Assembly (NCBI GenBank): GCA_933207985.1
Contig: OW240921.1
Coordinates: 94,657,339 to 94,721,338, forward strand
Direction: 5' to 3'
Length of the DNA: 64,000 nucleotides
DNA from: Pelobates cultripes
Lineage: Eukaryota > Chordata > Amphibia > Anura > Pelobatidae
Shown here piece after piece: positions 11,311 through 22,138 of this stretch; the first letter of the stretch is position 1, and each line of letters opens with the position of its first letter. The notes under the pieces were generated by a model. It saw nothing but the letters and a program-made list of their open reading frames with translations, made no database searches and was not told the DNA's origin. The position numbers were made by a program, and so were the translations under genes.

Positions 11311-12544
11311 ATAATATTTAAATTTATTTATTTATTTATTTGTTACTAGCTTTTAAAAAGTGACAACATATTCCGCAGTGCTGTACCATTAGGTGAGAAT
11401 GTACGGCATACACAGATAAATACAAAAATTAAACAGGATCCTGCCTAAAGCTGAGATATAACCATGGAAGCTATGTTATATAAAGCACTCCTTTCCACTG
11501 CACAATTTAATTATGGGGTCTTTGTGGCAAAATAGTCCTAAATGAATACCTGTACGATCTCTGAAACTGCTACACTGTATGAAAAATTATCCAATTTACA
11601 GAATTCAAACTGAACAGCAAATTTCTCCAACTTAGCTGTAATCAGACCTCTATTTTAGGCTTAGGTTTTGCCATTTGAATTTGATTTGCTAAAAATGAGT
11701 AAAGAACCCTGAAAATATAGGCAGGTAGGGTAACCAAGGCAAACACATTGAAGGTCACAGGTCGATTTTAATCCTGCTGCCGCGTTTTCTATCCGAGAAG
11801 AATGGCAGTTTTAGTTCTATCCAGTGCTTCGTCTCCATCCCTGTCTACACCCAGCGGGGGATTATTGGCATACAATACTGCATCTGTGACTGCAACGTCT
11901 CTTACACAATGCACCAGAAAACAATGCACAGGTAGATAGGATAATGCGGAGCGAGTGATACCTTCTGCCAACAGGATTCTCCATCATACTTGAGACGAGA
12001 TCTGACTGAATGTGGATGAAAGTCAAATCTTTTACATAAATACCTATCAAAGACGCACATAAATATTTTCTGTAAACAAAGAGCCGTACAGCTAAGTGCA
12101 TTTTCAAGCAGGCACAATTTTAGAGACAATTTAATGTGACACACCTGCACAATCTGTTTAACGAAGATTGGCAAAGGAGGGATAGACGCGCTGAGCGTCC
12201 TAGCAGAATGCAGAGGGAGCTCTTCTGCAGAGCCTAGAAACAGGTGTGTTTTAGTCCCCCCCCCCCTACACATTTTAATAGCTCTATCTTCTACTGTTGC
12301 AGCCAACAACAGGTCTTTTCACAAAAGAACGTGCTTTGTATACTTTGTAGCTTCTTAAAGGACCACGCATTCATTTTTTGCAAAATGTGCTTTGATGGAA
12401 GAACCTGGAGAATAAGTAAAGCAGGACACATCATTCTGAATTTTAAGATTTTTGTGTTGAACATGCAACCAGAAAACGTGCATTTTGTTTTCTAAATTTT
12501 ATGTGGTCATCTGTGATGGATTTCAACACCCTTTAACACATTAT
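11311..12544. other. Noncoding stretch with TTTA tract and short repeat
   Basis: A TTTATTTATTTATTTATTTG tract lies at 11322-11342. The following GACAACATATTCCGCAGTGC (about 11360) is reminiscent of a common anuran interspersed repeat. A 135-codon minus ORF at 11902-12309 has no recognisable domain and is treated as chance. Confidence 0.4.
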
Positions 12545-12865
12545 TTACATTATAAACAAAATTATGCAATAAGGAAAATGCTCTATTTCTGTGAAGTTTG
12601 TTACCAATAATTCACCAGATTCACGGTAACACACAGCCCTTCAATTCATATTTAAATTGAGATTTTATTAAAGATTTATAAAGAAGCAAATTGATGGTTG
12701 CTATCCAGAAGCCAATGGTCTTGATTTATAAGCTATAATAACACAAACACAATTTATGACTTTGTTTTATACTAGAAATTAATAAAATTGCATTTCTTTA
12801 AGTTTATTCTAATATGCCATGGTTATAGAATGTTATATTATAAAGAAACATGTAATGCAGAATAG
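12545..12865 (+). repeat. Dispersed repeat, copy A (inverted partner at 21095-21390)
   Basis: Much of this segment matches the reverse complement of 21095-21390, including TTGTTACCAATAATTCACCA-, GAGATTTTATTAAAGATTTA- and CTTTGTTTTATACTA-type blocks. It has no coding potential. It could be a TE fragment or an old local inverted duplication. Confidence 0.75.
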
Positions 12866-12889
12866 AATATAAAAAAATGGAAGAACCTA

Positions 12890-13442
12890 TTAAAGGAACA
12901 CTATAGGGTCAGGAACACAAACATGTATTCCTGACCCTATAGTGCTAAACCCACCATTTAAGTGGGTTGCCCCCCCCCCCCCATAAAAGTTTTAAACACA
13001 CCTTATTCCCAGCGCCACACGGGTCGGCCGGCGCTTGCTCCGTCCCCTTTGTGACATCATCAAAATAGCCTATTTTTAGCCAATCCAATGCTTTCCCATA
13101 GAAAAAGCATTGGATTGGCTAAATTGGCACGGGGGCGGGGGCAAATGCTGTTTTGGCTAATCAGGACCTCCTCATAGAGATGCATTGAATCAGTGCATCT
13201 CTATGAGGAAAATTCAGCGACTACATGCAGAGCGTGGAGACGCAGAACGGCAGGGCTGCTTACTGTGCAGCACTGCCCCAGGAAGCCCCTCCAGTGGCCA
13301 TCTGATGAGTGGCCACTTGGAGGTGTCCTAGGGGCAATGTAAACACTGCCTTTTCTCTGAAAATGCCTGAAGGGAGCTATTATACGCACCAGAACAACTA
13401 CATTAAGCTGTAGTTGTTCTGGTGACTATAGTGTTCCTTTAA
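12890..13442. mobile_element. TTAA MITE family II, complete copy
   Basis: TTAA at 12890-12893 and 13439-13442. The left terminus is AAGGAACACTATAGGGTCAGG with a TATTCCTGACCCTATAG hairpin. The right terminus is the CAGAACAACTACATTAAGC / GTAGTTGTTCTGGTG hairpin. The interior AGCCAATCCAATGCTTT is mirrored by AAAGCATTGGATTGGCT. Confidence 0.85.
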
Positions 13443-13768
13443 GCAAACGTATAACATCATGACACAAAGCCTTTATTACATCCGTCATATATAGATTAGC
13501 TATGTTTTGACGCTTTCGGATCCTTGTAAGTTTGACAAAAACCCATACAAGTGGGAACTTTGTCAAGTCATTTATGGTTATAATAATTAGCATTTTTATC
13601 ACAAAGCCGTTTGCTGAATATAGTGCTGAAACTCGGTGTATTTTACCCTAAAGGAATGGAGTTAGTCTTCCTTAAGGAGATGGAAATTCGCCAGAATACC
13701 GTATAACAAACTGCATTTGCATATTAACAGTTAACTCATATGTGCTAGTGGAAAGATGCTCATACCTT
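13443..13768. other. Noncoding stretch
   Basis: No gene or known repeat is recognised here. Confidence 0.35.
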
Positions 13769-14128
13769 CCAAGTGTCGCTATTTAGGAGAGACGGTCCCT
13801 ATTTTGGGCCTAAATGCCTCTTTTAGATCCTACTTCCTCTCTTTTCTAGGAGCTCCATATTGTTGGTGTGTCTGGGTTTAAAACAGAGCTACACAGCAAT
13901 AATACGTCCGGTAACGTGCCTTTAAACCATGTGTGTTTAGAAATCAGTCTGTGTAAATAAAATGCATTGTTCTTGTTCTAAATTACATTTTTGGTGCATT
14001 CATTGTTATTAGTAAGTCCCCTGAAATGTATTTTCTAAAATAGCCCCACCCCCATGTCACACCAAACTCACACCCCTAAATTTAAAGTGTCCCTGTTTGT
14101 TAATTTGAAATGTAAGGATGCATGTATG
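13769..14128 (-). mobile_element. CATACCTC-ended repeat, copy A
   Basis: This roughly 360-bp segment is the diverged reverse complement of 50506-50872. Shared blocks include AAACAGGGACACTTTAAATT, GGGGTGGGGC, and a CCCTATTTTGGGCC stretch. Both copies have CATACCT at one end, with a related CATACCTCTCAAC at the other end of copy B. Confidence 0.6.
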
Positions 14129-14442
14129 CTAGCACATTTTAAAAATAATATAATAATATAAAAAGCTGGGAAGTGGGGCAGAGCTGCAGTTCATTTAGTT
14201 TTTCCAAACAAATTCAACAGGTCTCTGACATACAGGGCCGGACCAGCCGTTAGGTGAACTAGGGCGCCGGCCTGCTGGGGGCACCCACCGGGATGTTTCC
14301 TGGTGGGCTCTCCCTGTCTTGGGCTGCAGCTCTGGGCGAGCGGCTCTTGAACCCCCCCACCCCCAGCACCGGGCCTGCCCGGCCCCCAGAGAAGCCCTGT
14401 CACAGGGGGCCCAGGAGGTGGCACCACCGAAGCTGTGCTAGG

Positions 14443-15310
14443 TAAGGCAGAGCAGGCCAACAAATGCCGGTGACCAGAGGAGAGGGGGAAGGAGAAGGCA
14501 GGTGGCAAGGGAGGTTATTATTGCAGCTTTCCACTCCTCCCTCGCGCTCCCTCTGTGATACCGGAAGCCGGAATATGATGTCATTCTGGCCCTGGCATAC
14601 TAAACACCGCACTGGAAGAGTGAGGAGCTGCCCCACACTGGACCCCAGGGAGGTAGGGAGGCTGGATGGGCCTCCAAAAATAAAATTGTGTGAGTCTGTG
14701 TGTGAGTGTGTGAGTGTGTGAGTGTTTGACTGTCAGTGAGTGTGTGTGTGTGTGTGTATGTCTGCCTGTGTGTGTGTGTGTATGTCAGTGAGTAAGTGTA
14801 TGTATGTCAGTGAGCATCTGTGTCTGTCAGTTAGTGTCTGCCTGTGTGTGTGTGTCTGTCTGTCAGTGAGTGAGTGTATGTATGTCAGTGAGAGTCTGTG
14901 TTTGTGTGTGTGTGTCTGTCATTAAGTGAGTGTATGTCTGTCAGTGAGTGTCTGTGTGTTTGTGAGTTTGTCAGTGAGTGAGTGTGACTTTTCGTGAGTG
15001 TCTGTGTGTGTGTGTGTCTGTCATTAAGTGAGTAAGTGTATGTTTGTCAGTGAGTGTCTGTGTGTGTGTCAGTGAGTAAGGCAGAGCAGGCCAACAAATG
15101 CCGGTGACCAGAGGAGAAGGGGAAGGAGAAGGCAGGTGGCAAGGGAGGTTATTATTGCAGCTTTCCACTCCTTCCTCGCGCTCCCTCTGTGATGCCGGAA
15201 GCCGGAATATGATGTCATTCTGGCCCTGGCATAATAAACACCGTGCTGGAAGAGTGAGGAGCTGCCCCACACTGGACCCCAGGGAGGATGGGCCTCCAAA
15301 AATAAAATTG
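14443..15310. repeat. 634-bp tandem duplication (block plus minisatellite)
   Basis: The block starting TAAGGCAGAGCAGGCCAACA at 14443 recurs at 15077, exactly 634 bp later, and stays nearly identical for about 230 bp through CCTCCAAAAATAAAATTGTG. Differences are a few substitutions and a 13-bp deletion in copy 2. Confidence 0.92.
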
Positions 15311-15838
15311 TGTGTGAGTGTGTGTGTTTGACTGTCAGTGAGTGTGTGTGTATGCATGTCTGCCTGTGTGTGTGTCAGTGAGTGAGTAAGTGTATGTATG
15401 TCAGTGAGCGTCTGTGTGTCTGTCAGTTAGTGTCTGCCTGTGTGTGTGTGTGTGTGTCTGTCTGTCTTTCAGTGTATGTATGTCAGTAAGTGTCTGTCTG
15501 TTTGTGTGTGTGTCTGTCATTAAGTGAGTGTATGTCTGTTAGTGAGTGTCTGTGTGTTTGTGAGTTTGTCAGTGAGTGAGTGTGACTTTTCGTGAGTGTC
15601 TGTGTGTGTGTGTGTGTGTGTGTGTCTGTCATTAAGTGAGTAAGTGTATGTTTGTCAGTGAGTGTCTGTGTGTGTCAGTGAGTGAGTGTATGTCTGTCAG
15701 TGAATGAGTGTATGTCTGTCTGTCAGTAAGTGTGTGTGTGTGTGTGTGTGTGTGTGTCTGTCAGTGATTGAGTGTATGTCTGTCAGTGAGTTTCTGTGTG
15801 TGTGTCTGTCAGTGATTGAGTGTATGTCTGTCAGTGAG

Positions 15839-15870
<32 letters not shown>

Positions 15871-16130
15871 AGTGTATGTGTGTCAGTGAATGAGTGTATG
15901 TCTGTCAGTAAGTGTGTGTGTGTGTGTCTGTCAGTGAGTGAGTGTATGTCTGTCAGTGAGTTTCTGTGTGTGTGTGTCTGTCAGTGATTCAGTGTATGTC
16001 TGTCAGTGAGTTTCTGTGTGTGTGTGTGTGTGTGTGTGAGTGTATGTGTGTCAGTGAGTGAGTGTATGTCTGTCAGTGAGTGTGTGTGTCTGCCAGTGTG
16101 TGTCTGTCAGTGAGTGAGTGACATAAGGGG
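14690..16130. repeat. GTGTGTCTGTCAGTGAGTG minisatellites
   Basis: Two arrays (14690-15075 and 15310-16130) are built of TGTCAGTGAGTG, GTGTATGTCTG and GTGTGTG units. In the second, a higher-order unit (TCTGTCAGTGATTGAGTGTA, then TGTCAGTGAGTTTC) repeats several times. ORFs here are artefacts. Confidence 0.9.
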
Positions 16131-16452
16131 GCGGCAAAATGGATCTTTGCCTAGGGCGGTAGAAATCCTTGCACCGGCCTGGCTGGCATTTACTCACTAA
16201 ATATTAAATTGTAGTGAACAATTAGGAGAAGATGAAAGATAATGAAATCAGAAGGATATATATTTCACATGTCAGGAAAATTGGGCTGCCTTTTGGTTGC
16301 AATTTTGTTAAGCGATTTTCATTTAAACTAATGAGATCCATTTTAACATAGCAGAGATCCAATTAGCTAAGTTCGGTTATCATTCAGTTGGTAGTGATAT
16401 CAGACAAATGTTGTTGCAAATCTGGTGTCTAGTAAATAAATCTCATAGTAAG

Positions 16453-17068
16453 TGTGATGCTTTTGTGTAATGTCTCTTTAATTGGAACTCAACTGCAGAA
16501 ACAATAAGTTTCACCTCCTTTATTTTATTGAAGTGAACAAGGTAGACTGTATCTTTAAATACACATGCAAGGAAAAATGCAATGCTTATTTGTCAACAGA
16601 GAGTTTAAAGAAATTAAATACTATAATAAATTTATATGACTTGCTTCCTTGACAAAAGATTTACTTAACTTAGAAGCACTCTGGCACTGGAAGGGTTAAT
16701 TCACCCAATGGAGGAAGAGGAAGGAGTCTCTTTTAACAAACTGCAGTTTAGTAGTGAGAGAAAGGAAGTCCGTTTGTCCAAGCCGAGGTCTGAGAGATGA
16801 GAAGGTAGAAATCCGTTTACAAGCCGAGGTCTGAGAGATGAGAAGGTAGAAATCCGTTTACAAGCCGAGGTCTGAGAAGTGGAGCCGGTAGCATCGAGTA
16901 GAGCAGCTGATCTCACTGCCGCACCTGAGTGAATAATCCAGCCCTTTGAATCTGGCGCGGTCTTCCTAAGTATCGTGGAAAGACCGCGTCAGAAAAAAGG
17001 GCGGAGCTAAGCGCCGTGAACCCGGAAGTGGGTTCCGGCGGCAGCATGAATGTTAGGTATACCTGACA
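16453..17068 (-). repeat. 3' LTR (relative to the element)
   Basis: This is nearly identical to 19744-20358. The 41-bp unit AAGCCGAGGTCTGAGAGATG... starts at 16780, 16821 and 16862. AATAAA-type signals on the minus strand near 16520-16530 lie about 65 bp from the outer end, suitable for polyadenylation. Confidence 0.93.
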
Positions 17069-17085
17069 GTACCCCCTTCTCATGG
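17069..17085 (-). promoter_or_regulatory. Polypurine tract
   Basis: On the minus strand a GAGAAGGGGG run ends two bases short of the 3' LTR, the usual position for plus-strand priming in an LTR element. Confidence 0.8.
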
Positions 17086-17103
17086 GGCATCCTCTGGGTG
17101 CAC

Positions 17104-18361
17104 TTATTTCGGTTTAGAGGGGTAGCGTTTGTGAAAAGCATCAACTAATCTCTTTGCATGAACATTAGATGAATCTTCCCAGGTATCTTCATCAACTCCA
17201 TAACCTTTCCATCTGATAAGGTATTGTAAAGAGCCACGGTGGATACGAGAATCCAAAATCTTATGAATTTCATATTCTTCTTCACCTTGGACGATGATAG
17301 GTTCAGGAGTTGTTACTATTTCTCTATGGAAAGGATCAGGGATGTGTGGTTTAAGCAAAGAGACATGGAATACTGGATGAAGTTTAAAACTTGGAGGAAG
17401 TTTTAATTTAACAATGTTATCATTGATGATTGTAGTTATTTGAAAAGGACCAAGAAAAAGAGAGCTCAATTTCTTTGAAGGACGGTTTGTGGTAATATTT
17501 TTTGAAGAGAGCCAGACAAGATCCCCCACTTTATAAGGAGGGGGAATTCTTCTTTTATGGTCAAAAAACTTTTTCTGGTAGTTTTGGGCGAGTTGAAGAT
17601 TCTCCCGTAATTTAAGGAATAGAGAAGACATAAATTCATTTTTTTGAAGTAACCGTGGGATTGGATGAAGAATTAGATGGGATGGGAAATGAGGACGGAT
17701 GAAAACCATAGTTGGAGAAAAAAGGAGTCATTTTCGTACTAGAATGAATGGTATTATTGTAAGAAAATTCAGCCATAGGTAACCAAGTGGTCCAGTCATC
17801 TTGCAGGTATGAACAATAACATCGGAGATATTGTTCCAAACATTGATTAACTCTCTCTGTTTGCCCATTAGTTTGGGGATGATAGGCAGAAGAGAGTTTG
17901 CGTTGAATTTGAAGAGAGAGACACATCTCTTTCCAGAATTTGGAGGTAAATTGTGTCCCCCTATCAGAAATAATTTCTTCTGGAAGACCATGAAGCTTTA
18001 CAATATTATCAATAAAGACTTTGGACAATTCTACGGAGGAGGGTAATTTTTTTAAAGAGATGAAATGGGACATTTTAGTGAAGCGGTCCACAACAACAAG
18101 AATAGTGGTGAACTGTCGGGATGGAGGAAGGTCAACAAGAAAATCCATAGAAATGGATTGCCAAGGTTTTTCTGGAATAGGTAAGTTAAGTAGTAATCCA
18201 AAAGGTTGATTATGTTCAGATTTGGACCTTTGACAGATAGGACAAGTTTTGACATATAATTCAATGGTTCTATCTTGGCGAGGCCACCAATAATATCGTG
18301 AAGTTAGTTCAAGAGTTTTCTTTATTCCAGGATGTCCAGCTAGGGGTGAATCATGAACCAT
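17104..18361 (-). pseudogene. Integrase with GPF/Y module and chromodomain (frameshifted)
   Basis: The N-terminal part (17636-18361) has the HHCC zinc motif (HDSPLAGH ... CPIC) and the catalytic triad: D in SMDFLVDLP, D in ISDRGTQF and E in NGQTERVN, with exactly 35 residues between the last two. A one-base slip in a seven-A run near 17640 shifts the frame. The second part (17104-17709) continues with the GPFQI module and a C-terminal chromodomain (YEIHKILDSR, LIRWKGYG, DTWEDSSN). The chromodomain retains aromatic residues expected to bind methylated histone. As a product it is broken by at least one frameshift, but every domain is recognisable. Both breaks are in homopolymers, so they could also be assembly errors. 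Confidence 0.9.
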
Positions 18362-18379
18362 TTTAAGTAATTTGTTCCT

Positions 18380-18812
18380 AAGAATGGGAGGAATATAAAT
18401 CCTATTTTTAAGTAAAATACACCATCCTTTTTTGTTAAATTAGGTGTTTTGGGAAGTTCAAGATCCTTTTGATTCAAGTTCCTTAAGTCATCCTGAAGAG
18501 AAGAGAGGATCCCTATTATTTTGTTAGGAGGATAAACTTCAATAGAAGTTTTAGAAGGAATTCGAGAAAGAGCGTCAGCCTTTTTATTTCTAGTTCCAGG
18601 TCTGTATATTAATTGGAAGTTAAACCGGTTAAAAAATAGGTTCCATCTAAGTTGTCTAGCCGTAAGGGTTTTATTAGTATAAAGATATTCAAGATTTTTA
18701 TGGTCTGTATAGACTATGATAGGTTGTTTTGTATCTTCTAATAGATGGCGCCAATTTTCAAAGGCAGCTTTAACACTTAATAATTCCTTTTGTGAAGAAC
18801 GTTCAATATAGA
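18380..18812 (-). pseudogene. Pol remnant: RNase H and connection to integrase
   Basis: A minus-strand frame encodes [17 protein letters not shown], the catalytic-site TDHKNLEYL, and the end block [14 protein letters not shown], which are Ty3/Gypsy RNase H features. The start of RNase H and all of protease and reverse transcriptase are absent. A frameshift in an A-run near 18405-18412 separates this frame from integrase. Confidence 0.85.
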
Positions 18813-19724
18813 AGTAGATGAATGAAGCTTACCAGCTTTCGAATGGATTAGTAGGGGACATTCTGGGATTAGATGTTCTTTTGAAGCACAATACATGCAC
18901 AAATTTAGTTGTCTCCTTCTTATCCTTTCTTCCGAAGTAAGAGGGCTTCTTATTATACCAACTTCCATAGGTTCATTGTGAGGAAGAGATTTTTCAGGAA
19001 ATTTTGGAGTAGTAAAATGTTTTCTCCAATTAGAAGTAGTAAGAACTTTTTCAGCCCTTCTTTCTCTTAGACGTCTGTCAATACTAATGGAAAGTTGAAT
19101 CAATGCATTTAAGGTGGGAGGAAGTTCAATACGAGAGAGTTCATCTTTCACAGCTTCTGATAATCCGAGACGGTATTGATTGCGTAGTGTAATGTCATTC
19201 CATTGGGTTTCTGTAGCCCATCTTTTAAATTCGGCGATATAATCTTCAACAGGTCTGTTCTTTTGGTGGAGAGTTCTGATGTTTAAATCAGCAGTAGCCT
19301 GTTTATATGGATCTTCATATAATAAAGACATAGCTTCAAAAAATTCATCCAGTGAATCTAGTATGGGATCATCATTCTCTAAAAAGGAATGGGCCCAAGC
19401 CATAGGTTCACCTCTTAGAAAGGAAATTACTGAACAAACTTTTGACCTTTCAGTGAGGTAAGATCGAGGTTTCAAAGCTATCAGAAGTTTGCAAGAATTT
19501 AAAAACTCTCTGTACTTTGTTCTATCTCCATAAAATTTTTCTGGATTACAGACAGCAGGATCACCAGCCGATTGAAGAGCGGCATGAGGAAGATGGCCTT
19601 GCATGTCTCTAACATAGGTTAATATTCTCTCATTTGTAATTTGCAATTCCTGTAACCCTTGAGCAATTGTATCTACTCTATTGGTTAGGGCAGAAACTTG
19701 AGAGTTAATATCTGCTGGTTCCAT
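18777..19724 (-). CDS. Gag of the chromodomain LTR retrotransposon
   Basis: The frame encodes about 315 residues from the ATG at 19722-19724, right beside the primer site, and stays open further upstream into the LTR. It has a coiled-coil-like N-terminus, a capsid-like core ([38 protein letters not shown]) typical of Ty3/Gypsy Gag, and a basic region. One CCHC zinc knuckle ([14 protein letters not shown], about residues 276-289) follows. The last dozen residues after SKAGKLHS read through the deletion junction in the wrong frame and end at 18777. Gag would package the element RNA. The body is intact but the 3' end is a deletion product. Confidence 0.9.
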   Translation of the reverse strand: MEPADINSQVSALTNRVDTIAQGLQELQITNERILTYVRDMQGHLPHAALQSAGDPAVCNPEKFYGDRTKYREFLNSCKLLIALKPRSYLTERSKVCSVISFLRGEPMAWAHSFLENDDPILDSLDEFFEAMSLLYEDPYKQATADLNIRTLHQKNRPVEDYIAEFKRWATETQWNDITLRNQYRLGLSEAVKDELSRIELPPTLNALIQLSISIDRRLRERRAEKVLTTSNWRKHFTTPKFPEKSLPHNEPMEVGIIRSPLTSEERIRRRQLNLCMYCASKEHLIPECPLLIHSKAGKLHSSTSILNVLHKRNY

Positions 19725-19743
19725 TGAATGGGCTGGATTATTC
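19725..19743 (-). promoter_or_regulatory. Primer-binding site, probably self-primed
   Basis: The bases next to the 5' LTR do not resemble a tRNA 3' end. The 14 bases at 19730-19743 (GGGCTGGATTATTC on the plus strand) are exactly complementary to 20221-20234 inside the 5' LTR. Tf1 and related elements prime from the folded 5' end of their own RNA in this way (established). The specific use here is inferred. Confidence 0.7.
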
Positions 19744-20358
19744 TGTGATGCTTTTGTGTAATGTCTCTTTAATTGGAACTCAACTGCAGAAACAATAAGT
19801 TTCACCTCCTTTATTTTATTGAAGTGAACAAGGTAGACTGTATCTTTAAATACACATGCAAGGAAAAATGCAATGCTTATTTGTCAACAGAGAGTTTAAA
19901 GAAATTAAATACTATAATAAATTTATATGACTTGCTTCCTTGACAAAAGATTTACTTAACTTAGAAGCACTCTGGCACTGGAAGGGTTAATTCACCCAAT
20001 GGAGGAAGAGGAAGGAGTCTCTTTTAACAAACTGCAGTTTAGTAGTGAGAGAAAGGAAGTCCGTTTGTCCAAGCCGAGGTCTGAGAGATGAGAAGGTAGA
20101 AATCCGTTTACAAGCCGAGGTCTGAGAGATGAGAAGGTAGAAATCCGTTTACAACCCGAGGTCTGAGAGAGGAGCCGGTAGCATCGAGTAGAGCAGCTGA
20201 TCTTACTGCCGCACCTGAGTGAATAATCCAGCCCTTTGAATCTGGCGCGGTCTTCCTAAGTATCGTGGAAAGACCGCGTCAGAAAAAAGGGCGGAGCTAA
20301 GCGCCGTGAACCCGGAAGTGGGTTCCGGTGGCAGCATGAATGTTAGGTATACCTGACA
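19744..20358 (-). repeat. 5' LTR (relative to the element)
   Basis: In element orientation it starts TGTCAGGTATACC and ends GCATCACA. It carries a palindromic GACGCGGTCTTTCC / GGAAGACCGCG near 20246-20281 in the probable U3, and two to three 41-bp tandem units. Self-priming would put the transcript start near 20234-20240, giving a U3 of about 120 bp (inference). Confidence 0.93.
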
Positions 20359-20363
20359 GTAAG

Positions 20364-21094
20364 GCACTGTGTAGGCTGGTTTGCCAAGATTACCATGCCA
20401 TAGGTCAATGATAGCTAATCTTGCTAGATTTTTGGGAATTCCGTTTTAGGTTCATTGGTTGCTCTGTTCTGTACGGTAAAGATTATTCAAAATTCTCGCT
20501 GAACTAGATCTTACACATTAAACAATCCGGATGCAACGCTAATTTTAAACTAAAGTCTTAAGTGCTTTACTGAGGGCTGAATGCCACGGCAGATGTTTTG
20601 GGATTATATTAGTCCCCTTTTCTCAATGTTCACGTGCCCCCTATCTAATTTTATCAACTTCTATTTTAACTGAGGTAGGCTACATAACGTATTTAATGCC
20701 ATATCTTAAAGACTTGGATAAAAGATTTAGGAGGATGTACGAGTTCATAGCCAGCAATGATTCAAGCCATTGTTTTCGACAGCCGGAGGTTTGAGTTAAA
20801 ATTACAGAGTTACTCTTGCATTGTATGTCAAATAGTCTGCTCCTTTTTTCCCTGTATCCATTCCCAAAGGCTGCAAATTGGCATTGAAACTCCAACAAGT
20901 CTCCTTTTAATTCTGTGATTCATGGAATATATGCAATCAATAGTCTAATCACGATGCCATCACTACACTAAAATGACAAATAAAGATTAGAAAACAAGCA
21001 GACTGTGAACTTAGAGATCATCTTGGTCGGTAAATGCCACCATACACAGTTTAGCAGTTCTGAGTAGTGTCATTCATGAAAAAACATTAATGTA
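20364..21094. other. Noncoding stretch
   Basis: Nothing recognisable is seen in this AT-rich flank of the LTR element. Confidence 0.35.
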
Positions 21095-21390
21095 ACTACT
21101 TGGCAAGCTGCAGATTTTACAAGTTTTAAAGTTTCTATACAATATAACATTCTGTAACTATGGCAGACTAGAATAAACGGAAGGAAATGCAATTTTATTA
21201 AATGTAGTATAAAACAAAGACATTAAATGTAGCGACAATTTACTTTTTTTTTTATAAATCTTTAATAAAATCTCAATTGAAATATGAATTGAAGGGTTGT
21301 GTATTACTGTGAATCTGGTAGATTATTGGTAACAAACTTCAAATAAATAGAGCATTTTCCTTATTGCAACCTTTTTGTAATGTAAATTTG
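21095..21390 (-). repeat. Dispersed repeat, copy B (inverted partner of 12545-12865)
   Basis: The reverse complement aligns with 12545-12865 over nearly its whole length. One end lies about 20 bp from the Tc1-like element. Confidence 0.75.
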
Positions 21391-21957
21391 TATCTTCGGT
21401 GAGATATAAATACAGCGCCCTCCAATAATACTGACATCCTTGGTAATTATGAGCAAAGAAGAGTGTGAAAAAATAGTCTTTATTATTTAACATTTTGATC
21501 TTTTGTTCAAAAAGGTACAGAAGAGTACTCTGCTCTCATGGATATCAAAAATACTGCAGACACAACATAGGTTTTTGAAAATAAAACGAATATTTTTTTA
21601 AATATATGTGTGGCATAATTATTGGCACCATTTCAGTCAATGGTTTGGGCTAATGCCAAGATAACAGTTCTGAATCTTCTCCTATAATGCCTAATGAGGT
21701 GGTTGAATACATGACAAGGGATCTGAAACCATTCCTCTACACAGAATCTCTCCAGATTCTTCAAATTCCACGGTTGATGCTGGTGGACTCTCCTCTTAAG
21801 TTTACCCCACAGATTTTCCATGGGGTTTAAGTCAGAAGACTGGGATGGCCATGATTTTGTGGTCAGTAAACCATATTTGTGTTGATTTTCATGTATGTGT
21901 TTGAATTTGAATGTATTTGAATCATTGTCCTGCTGGACGATTCAACCAGGGTCCATT

Positions 21958-22138
21958 TTAAAGGAACACTATAGTGACAGGAATACAAACGCTTAACCTC
22001 AGTTCTGCACATTGTACAGCACTGACCCAGGAAGCACCTTTAATGGCCGTCTGAATGACTGCAACTGGAGGTGTCCCTAGGCAGTGTTTACATTAAATAT
22101 GCCTGCAGGGACATGCTATACACACCAGAACATCTACA
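21958..22138. mobile_element. TTAA MITE family II, truncated, inside Tc1
   Basis: It starts TTAAAGGAACACTATAGTG and runs to CACACCAGAACATCTACA, immediately before the TTAA used by the next MITE. The expected last roughly 35 bp, present in the copy at 12890-13442, are missing on the far side. Confidence 0.75.

Larger units (their letters stand above)
14233..16182. mobile_element. CAGGGCCGG-ended composite (hAT-like, non-autonomous)
   Basis: The element starts CAGGGCCGGACCAGCC and ends CCTTGCACCGGCCTGG, giving short inverted termini. Flanking 8-mers CTGACATA (14225-14232) and CTGGCATT (16183-16190) agree at 6 of 8 positions, a weak hAT-type duplication. The interior is a GC-rich block plus minisatellite, duplicated in tandem. 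The end block GGATCTTTGCCTAGGGCGG is a familiar anuran repeat signature to me. No transposase is encoded. Confidence 0.6.
16453..20358 (-). mobile_element. Tf1/sushi-type chromodomain LTR retrotransposon, internally deleted
   Basis: Two direct LTRs flank Gag and a partial Pol, all on the minus strand. A perfect 5-bp target-site duplication GTAAG lies at 16448-16452 and 20359-20363. The LTRs differ at only about five positions in roughly 615 bp, so the insertion is recent. Protease and reverse transcriptase are missing: Gag runs almost directly into RNase H near 18810. Integrase ends in a GPF/Y module and a chromodomain, which places it among Ty3/Gypsy chromoviruses. The primer site is complementary to the LTR itself, as in the Tf1/sushi group. 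It would need help from a complete relative to move. Confidence 0.95.

Noticed and set aside
11902..12309. 135-codon minus-strand ORF
   Set aside because: No recognisable motif, no splice sites that I could support, and no repeat context pointing to a TE gene.
14740..15357. Cysteine/valine-rich and threonine/histidine-rich ORFs
   Set aside because: These are translations of GT-type minisatellite units and the duplicated GC-rich block.
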